Below, piece by piece: positions 57,271 to 64,000 of a stretch of DNA of 64,000 bases (position 1 is the first letter of the stretch; every line of letters begins with the position of its first letter). Source of the DNA: Kuschelorhynchus macadamiae (lineage: Eukaryota; Arthropoda; Insecta; Coleoptera; Curculionidae); assembly GCA_030620095.1 (NCBI GenBank), contig JAUTXW010004486.1, forward strand, positions 325,001 to 389,000, in the 5' to 3' direction. Under the pieces are notes generated by a model. The model saw nothing but the letters and a program-made list of their open reading frames with translations. It made no database searches and was not told the origin of the DNA. The translations under genes and the position numbers were made by a program.

Positions 57271-60200
57271 AATGTTTCGAAATTCACGGAAAATAATGAA
57301 AGTTACGTAGATACGGACATACCAGCATAAATTTACAACCAAAAAACTTTTACACATGCAACTATTTATACTAATCAATGTTTACTTTCCACGGCAAGGG
57401 TTTTAATTTTAAATAATCAAAATATTTGGGTAAAATGTGACGCACTCTTAGATAATGCATCACAATCGAATTTAATAAGCAAAAATTTATGCGATGAACT
57501 TAATTTACCGTACGAAAAAATTGATATACCATTATCGGGAGTAGGACAAATCGAGACAAAAATAATTGGCAGAACAAATACTTGCATAAAATCAAAATTT
57601 ACTAATTTTCAGGCTAAATTACAGTTTTTAATATTGCCAAAAGTGACGGAAAAATTACCGCTTATAGGGTTTGATAAAATGCACATCAAGATACCAAAAA
57701 ACATACAATTAGCAGATGAAAACTTTAACGAACCAAAAGACATAGATTTATTGATCGGCGCTGAAATATTTTTTGACTTATTAAAAGATGGTAGGATGAG
57801 GTTAGGAAGCGACATGCCCATTTTACAAGATACACACTTGGGATGGGTAATTACCGGATATTTAAATTTTTGTTTAAACACGGCTTTAAATAAAAAACAA
57901 AATCAAGTATGTAACGTATCAGCGAATATATCGAAAAGACAATTATATGATTAATGAAAAATAGCGATTTAAAAGAACAATACGTAGAGTTTATGCGTGA
58001 GTATGAGTCACTAGGACACATGACGTTTAAAGGGACATTAGACATGGACAAATCGATCGAAAACAAATCGTACTTTTTACCTCACACAGCAGTACTTAGA
58101 GAGGGCTCGTTAACTACGAAATGCCGCGTAGACCCGCGTAGTTTTCGATGCAAGTGCGAAAACCAGTACAGGTATATCATTTAATGAAAAAATTTTACCG
58201 GGACCGACGATACAAGACGATCTTTTTTCACTATTTTTCAGTATTGTTACGATTAAGACTAAGAAAACACGTTTTAAGCGCGGACGTGAAAATGATGTTT
58301 AGGTGTATAAAAATCGACCCAAGCGAACGTTGTTATCAAAAAATTATATGGCGTGAAAATCCTGAAGAAGAAATGAGAGTTTATGAATTAAATACGGTAA
58401 CGTATGGAACAACAAGCGCACCTTTCCTAGCAACGAGATAAATGAGTTAGCCATTCAAAATGAAAATAAGTACCCAATAACGTCAAAAATTATAAAAAAA
58501 TCATTTTATATGGATGATTTACTGATAAGTTTAGACACCGAACAAGAATGCATTGAAAGGTACCACGAGCTATCGCAAATTTTATCAAGTTCGAATTTCG
58601 AACTGAGAAAGTGGTCTTCAAACAACAAAAACATTTTAAATTATATTTTACAAAACACGGATAGCACGGATGAAACAAAAGTGTTGTTTCACGATAAAAA
58701 AGAGCTAAAAACGTTAGGGCTGACTTGGGAAGCGAACAGCGACGTGTTAAAATACGCCATGAATTTAACTATAAACCAAAGCAAAATAACAAAACGCACC
58801 ATTTTGTCAGTAATCGCGCAGATTTTCGATCCTCTGGGTTTAGTGGGTCCCGCGATAATAAGAGCCAAGCTGATTATCCAACAGTTGTGGCATTTAAAAA
58901 TCGACTGGGATCAAGATATTCCCGCGGATTTAAAAAATATTTGGTTGGAGTTTATAACGCAAATCGAACATCTTAAACATATAAAAATTGAAAGACACGT
59001 TTTACTACCAAATGTACAAAAAATCGAGTTATATGGATTCTCTGATAGTTCAGAGAAAGCGTCCGGCGCGTGCATATACTTAGGTTCTATCGTAGATGGT
59101 AAGAAGGTAGTTAGGTTATTAACAGCCAAAACAAGGGTAGCACCTCTGAAAAAAGTAACGCTACCAAGGCTTGAACTACTAGCAGCGCATTTGTTAGCGG
59201 AACTTGTTTATAAAGTAAAGAATACCCTAGATGTAACTATTTCGAGTACTATTTTGTTCACAGACTCGACCATTGTATTAGCATGGCTTAGGCACGAGCC
59301 TTGCAACTTAAAAACCTTTGTTGCAAATCGCGTATCAAAAATAATGGATGTTTCGAAAATCCATGAGTGGCGACATGTTAAAAGCAGCGATAACGCGGCA
59401 GATGTTATCTCGAGAGGACTTAATCCTAAAGACTTATGTGACAATCATATTTGGTTTAACGGACCTGAATTTTTACAAAAAAAAACCCTTAATGAAAATA
59501 TTGAATTTGAACCTACATCTGAAAATTTACCGGAACTGAAAATAAACAAAATTATACTTCATACCCGTGAAGATACAAATAAAAAAGAATTTGACATTTT
59601 TCAAAGGTTTTCAACATACTCCCTTTTATTAAAGATTATAGGTTATATTTTAAGGTTTAAAACTCAATGTTTAAAACAAACTAAACATACTTCTAAAATT
59701 TTAACAGTTAAAGAATTAAACGATGCAGAACAAATTTTAATAAAAATTGCCCAAAGTCAAGTTTATAAATCAGAAACTCAAAATTTAAAAAATAACATTC
59801 AAGTAAATAAGAATAGTAAACTTGACAATTTAAATCCTTTTTTAGACAAACGAAACGTTTTAAGAGTTGATGGCAGGATAAGAAAATCAAAATTAATTAA
59901 GTTTGAACAAAAGCACCCCATAATCTTACCGTATAAACATAGATTAACCAATTTAATTATTCTTGATCAGCATTTAAAAAATTTACATGCAGGTACGCAA
60001 AACTTACTTTCTATCATTAGACTTACCTTTTGGCCAATTCGAGGAAAAAACTCAGTAAAACAAGTTTTACAGTCTTGCATTAGATGTTACAAGGTGAATC
60101 CAAAACCTTGTAAAATTTTAATGGGTGAACTACCTAGCGAAAGAGTTACCCCAAGTAGACCTTTTGCAAATTGTGGAGTTGACTACGCCGGACCAATTTT

Positions 60201-61052
60201 AGTGAAGCAAGGTTTATTGCGCAGAAGTCAACCAGTTAAGGCATATATTTGCATATTTGTTTGCTTTGCGACTCGCGCGATTCACATAGAATTAGCAACA
60301 AATTTGACGACAGACAGTTTCCTGAACGTATTAAAAAGATTTTGTGCCAGGCGGGGTAAACCGACAAATATATATTCAGACAATGGTTTGAATTTCATTG
60401 GTGCCAAGAATTATTTTGTTGAGCTTTACAATTTAATAAATGATCGGGATCACATTGAAAAAGTTACTCGGTTTTTAGCTGACGATCAAATAGTTTGGCC
60501 TCACCTCACCTCAAGCGAGTTTTAGGTGAATCTTTGTTAACATTTGAAGAAATGTATACGCTTTTGGTTCAAATAGAGGCCTGTTTAAATTCCCGGCCCT
60601 TGACCTCTATTTCTGATGACCCCCAATATTTTTTACCCTTGACTCCATCCCATTTTTTAATTGGAGAAAACATGGCCGGTCCTCCAGAACACGAATTTAG
60701 AAGCATGAAGATGTCCAGGTTGAATAGGTATCAGCGTCTTCAGCAAATCTATCAGCATTTTTGGGATCGATGGGCGCAAGATTATTTGCACCATTTGCAA
60801 ATCAGAACAAAGTGGAAAACTGACATTAAGCAACCGCTCCTTAAAGTTGGTGCCTTGGTTTTGTTAGTGGAGGAAAATCTACCACCACTGAAATGGCCGT
60901 TGGCAAGAGTAGTGGAGTTACATAGAGGCAGTGATAACATTATTAGAGTAATCTCTGTATGTTTACCCAATAGAAACGTGACTAAAAGACCCATTACAAA
61001 AATTTGTATTTTACACCTTGAGGATGAAGATGAAGAATCGTATCAGGTTTAA
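57271..61052 (+). pseudogene. BEL/Pao pol: protease, RT, RNase H, integrase, DUF5641
   Basis: In order: aspartic protease DUF1758 (CDALLDNASQS at ~57440, LLIGAEIFFDLL at ~57749, LGWVITG); RT (GHMTFKGTLDMDKS, YFLPHTAVLREGSLTTK, LSADVKMMFR, TYGTTSAPFLA, catalytic YMDD at 58507); Peptidase_A17/RNase H region (FDPLGLVGPAI, FSDSSEKASGACIY, LPRLELLAAHLL, FTDSTIVLAWL, HVKSSDNAADVISRG); integrase zinc-binding and core (H..H..C..C at ~59970-60090, CGVDYAGPI, YSDNGLNF); C-terminal DUF5641 (60495-61052, LTPSHFLIG, GALVLLVEENLPPLKWPLAR). A stretch at the start of RT is missing at ~57950. Shifts occur at ~58150 and ~58440. A ~60-bp loss at ~60498 removes the integrase's final catalytic Glu. Confidence 0.9.
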
Positions 61053-61232
61053 GTTATCCAGTTCGGGCCTAGTCTCCAAAAGTTCATATTAAAGAATTAG
61101 TTAAGTTGGACATTATTTAGTGTTAGTTTAGTTTCAATTCAGTTCTAACTTGTATTTCTTTACCTACCGTACGTCAAAAGTTCTTCCACATAACTATCAT
61201 TTTGAAAAGTGGACTTTTCAAGGCGGGCGGCA

Positions 61233-61464
61233 TGTTACGCTGGATGTGTCAGGCAATGTGGCAACAGTGCGCGATGCGAACGACGACAGCCGTGACAGTG
61301 AGAAAGTAGCAACGAAAAAACCGAAAATGAAATGGACGTTAGACTGTTTTTTATAAATAAAATTAACTATTGTTAGCTTTGTTAGCCTTAATAATAATAA
61401 AAGCAGTGTCAGTAAGTGAGTGTTATTATTGTATGGGAGGCAGTTCTTTGAGAAGGTAAAAACT
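61233..61464 (+). repeat. BEL/Pao 3' LTR
   Basis: Starts TGTTACGCTGGATGTGTC and matches the 5' LTR. It lacks ~8 bp present in the 5' LTR near its end (GCAGAAGGTGGTCC against GCAGTTC). The match ends AAGGTAAAAACT, after which non-LTR-type sequence begins. Confidence 0.85.
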
Positions 61465-61497
61465 AGAACCCCACAACCGAAACACGAAACAAAACAC

Positions 61498-61960
61498 GGT
61501 AAATTATTTGAGAAAATCTTTCTTGAACGACTAAACAATATTCTAGAATCAAATAAAATTCAACTTGCGTACATGGGTTTGTAAATCCAAAAATACAGAA
61601 ACAGCACTATATCAAATTACAAATAATATACTGTAAATAATAAACAACAGACCATTGGCTATTTCCTGAATACAGCTGTGCATTTGTTATGGTAAACTCT
61701 CAAGTTCTCTTTTATAAGTTAGAAATGGGTTAGGTCTTTTTTACCGTAGCGAAAGCAAATAGTTTAATCAAAAAATTGTACAAATCAGAACCGTTAGATA
61801 ATTCAATGGTCTTTATTCCTCTGCATTTTTAATATATAATAACGACCTTTTGTCAATAGCTAGTCTCCGAATTACACCCATTCTCTAGGCAGATGACTCC
61901 AGATTTATTGTAAGTGAGAATAATGGAGGCGCAGCTGGTATATCCAATGAGACTGTGGAG
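61498..61960 (+). pseudogene. Non-LTR RT scraps
   Basis: 61498-61581 reads GKLFEKIFLERLNNILE, then QLAYMGL and a stop, equivalent to the GKIFESIV region at 24877. At 61840-61925 a second scrap reads NNDLLSIASLRITPIL, a stop, then ADDSRFIVSE, a relic of the ND...FADD catalytic box. An internally deleted Jockey/CR1-type element directly outside the BEL 3' LTR. Confidence 0.5.
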
Positions 61961-62188
61961 AGGATGCCACGCTGGTATGTATGGTATGTATGGAAACTGT
62001 GAATTATTTCCGGAAGTAACAGAACTAGAAACAAATGTTAAATACAAAAGTTTTAGGATTCCTAAAAATCTATCGATGTAGAGGAAAAATTATTATACAG
62101 AGTTGGTCATAATGTCGCTACAAAATAAAACTGCATTTTTGTTCGGTTCGGTTTACAAAATATTATAGAATCATCAAATGAGTATTTT

Positions 62189-62430
62189 GCTGCTGATTAT
62201 AAATATAACTGGTTTGATACCCATATATTTAAAAACACCCGAGAAATTTGCGAAAAACCCTGGCATAAAAGGCAATGTATTCCCATCGACTCCACTAAGT
62301 AATAAAGCGTCCTTCGTTTCTTTCTGATACCCTGCTTCTTATGGCTGTTTTTTTTATTTCTCGGGTGCCTTTAAAGAAAAAAGGTATCAAACCAGGTAAA
62401 TTTATAATCAGCAAGCAGAGACTGCTTTGA
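62189..62430. mobile_element. Foldback element, ~240 bp
   Basis: Two arms of about 100 bp are inverted copies: GCTGATTATAAATATAACTG with CTGGTTTGATACC on the left, and their complement at ~62380-62425. Nested within are CACCCGAGAAAT/ATTTCTCGGGTG and AAACCCTGGCATAA with its partner. The central part (CAATGTATTCCCATCGACTC) also occurs at ~54790 in the larger foldback. Confidence 0.65.
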
Positions 62431-62925
62431 TGGATATAAGGTATAAGGGTCTTAATGTCATTAAAAATATCAATTTTATTTTACCTCGACCAATTCTGTA
62501 TAGGTAGTTTTTCTTTACTCCATTAGATTTTTAAAAATCCTAAAATTTTTGTATCGATATTTCTTGGCTCTCTTACTTTTGGAAATAATTGACCGTTTCC
62601 ATACGAGGGAAGTGAAAGATTATCAACATTAACATTCTCTATAATATTTTGTCGGAGTGCGTAATGACCTGCTAAGTCTACAGTTATGAGCGATTATCGT
62701 TGTGTAGTATTACCGAGCATAGCTTCGGAAGGCCATGTTGAGCCTGCAAATGAGCTGCCAAAATGTAGGTAGCGGTTCTAGAAGTAATATAATAACGACT
62801 GTGCTTGTCACGTAGGCTAAAAAGCTGCCGTGAAATACGAATGTATTGTTTGTCTTATAGGTTGAAGTCACTTCGGCACACTTTACGTTATATTTAGGCA
62901 TGAGACTTTAGTGATCAGTTCAAAT
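62431..62925. other. No gene recognised
   Basis: Mixed composition. Short frames without motif. Confidence 0.35.
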
Positions 62926-63475
<550 letters not shown>

Positions 63476-64000
63476 AAAAACATAAATAACATTTTTCCTA
63501 ATATTACAATGTATTGATTGTTGCGCAATGCCTACATTAACTATATGAACCGACTTTTATTTGTACTTATTTACCTTTAATAGTCACTCACTTTCAATTT
63601 TGAAGTGAATTAAATGCTTCTCAGAGGCAAATGGTCTACCGAATATATTATTTAGACTAATGGCAAGTTGTTCGAAAAAGAAAAGCGTCCTTCAGCAATT
63701 TGAAGGGAACTTGGAAAGAATGGGACTTCCGGAAGGGATGAAACTTTAATTGGAATGCCTCTGGCATCGGCGTGTCTTTGACTGAAACTTGTGTGACTTT
63801 TTTAGAGGGTGCAAATGTCATTCTTCAGTTTTCGCATTAACTGGCAAATGGATTGTTTTGATATGAAAGGTTTTATAAAACCTAAGGCAATGCATCCGGT
63901 ATATCAACTTTCGTTTAAAATATATGTTGACATTTGCTATGCATTTACTATTGCTTTTTTTATTGTCAATTAACTAAACATTCACGTCAAGAATTAAAAA
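63476..64000. other. No gene recognised
   Basis: AT-rich to the end of the window. A slightly GC-richer part at 63.68-63.80 kb has no frame with a motif. Confidence 0.35.

Larger units (their letters stand above)
33896..61464 (+). mobile_element. BEL/Pao LTR retrotransposon, interrupted by 21-kb insertion
   Basis: Two direct LTRs (33896-34135 and 61233-61464) enclose gag (34561 onward) and pol (57271-61052) in the correct order. Without the 21,065-bp insertion at 36206-57270 the element is about 6.5 kb, a normal size for the family. By eye the LTRs differ by six substitutions and two indels, so the insertion is fairly young but not fresh. A target duplication is not visible: CGGTA before the 5' LTR is not found after the 3' LTR, whose right edge may be truncated. 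The element is dead. Confidence 0.85.

Overview
The window reads as AT-rich, intron-containing animal DNA, most likely from an insect. The order cannot be fixed from sequence alone. I recognise no host gene with confidence. Almost everything identifiable is a transposable element (TE) or a repeat: Penelope-like elements with RT and GIY-YIG parts, BEL/Pao LTR elements, a Jockey-type non-LTR element, a tRNA-derived SINE with a (GAT)n tail, a P element with a THAP finger, hAT elements, a mariner fragment, a DDE pseudogene, foldback elements, MITEs and long (TA)n tracts.

Layout. 0-6.2 kb: a minisatellite, three Penelope fragments (two of them head to head) and a 1.6 kb non-coding repeat ('alpha') inserted in one of them. 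6.4-16.5 kb: a mariner fragment, a TTAA-flanked MITE, a 2.9 kb TIR element inserted in a repeat ('beta') that has an uninterrupted second copy at 15 kb, a BEL/Pao gag remnant and a degenerate tandem repeat. 17-23 kb: more alpha copies and a decayed zinc-ribbon/DDE transposase. 24.9-26.2 kb: the 3' part of a Jockey-like element. 29.5-33.9 kb: alpha copies (one holding a SINE), a strong hairpin, the best Penelope copy, a Pao pol scrap, (TA)n and a tandem 373-bp repeat. 33.9-61.5 kb: one BEL/Pao element split by a nested stack. 61.5-64 kb: non-LTR scraps, a foldback and an alpha copy carrying (TA)n.

The central structure is a four-level nest. BEL/Pao LTRs lie at 33896-34135 and 61233-61464. Its gag is interrupted at 36206 by a 21,065-bp element with 39-bp terminal inverted repeats (36206-57270). 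That element contains a 9.36-kb hAT element (43648-53007, 8-bp target duplication AGTACCTC). The hAT in turn contains a 5.70-kb P element (43914-49613, 34-bp perfect TIRs, 8-bp duplication GATCTGTG). The order of insertion can therefore be read directly: BEL first, then the giant element, then hAT, then P. The P transposase has intact splice junctions and only two single-base frameshifts by eye. The hAT transposase is broken by a 61-bp tandem duplication and a 1-bp shift. The BEL pol carries several frameshifts and has lost the last catalytic segment of its integrase.

The alpha family is the most repeated unit of the window. It carries many copies of a GCCATTTT core inside a CCGCCATTTTG-type context, which matches the YY1/Pleiohomeotic binding consensus. 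This could be regulatory, but that is inference.

All calls were made by reading sequence. Family names come from recognised motifs, not from searches.
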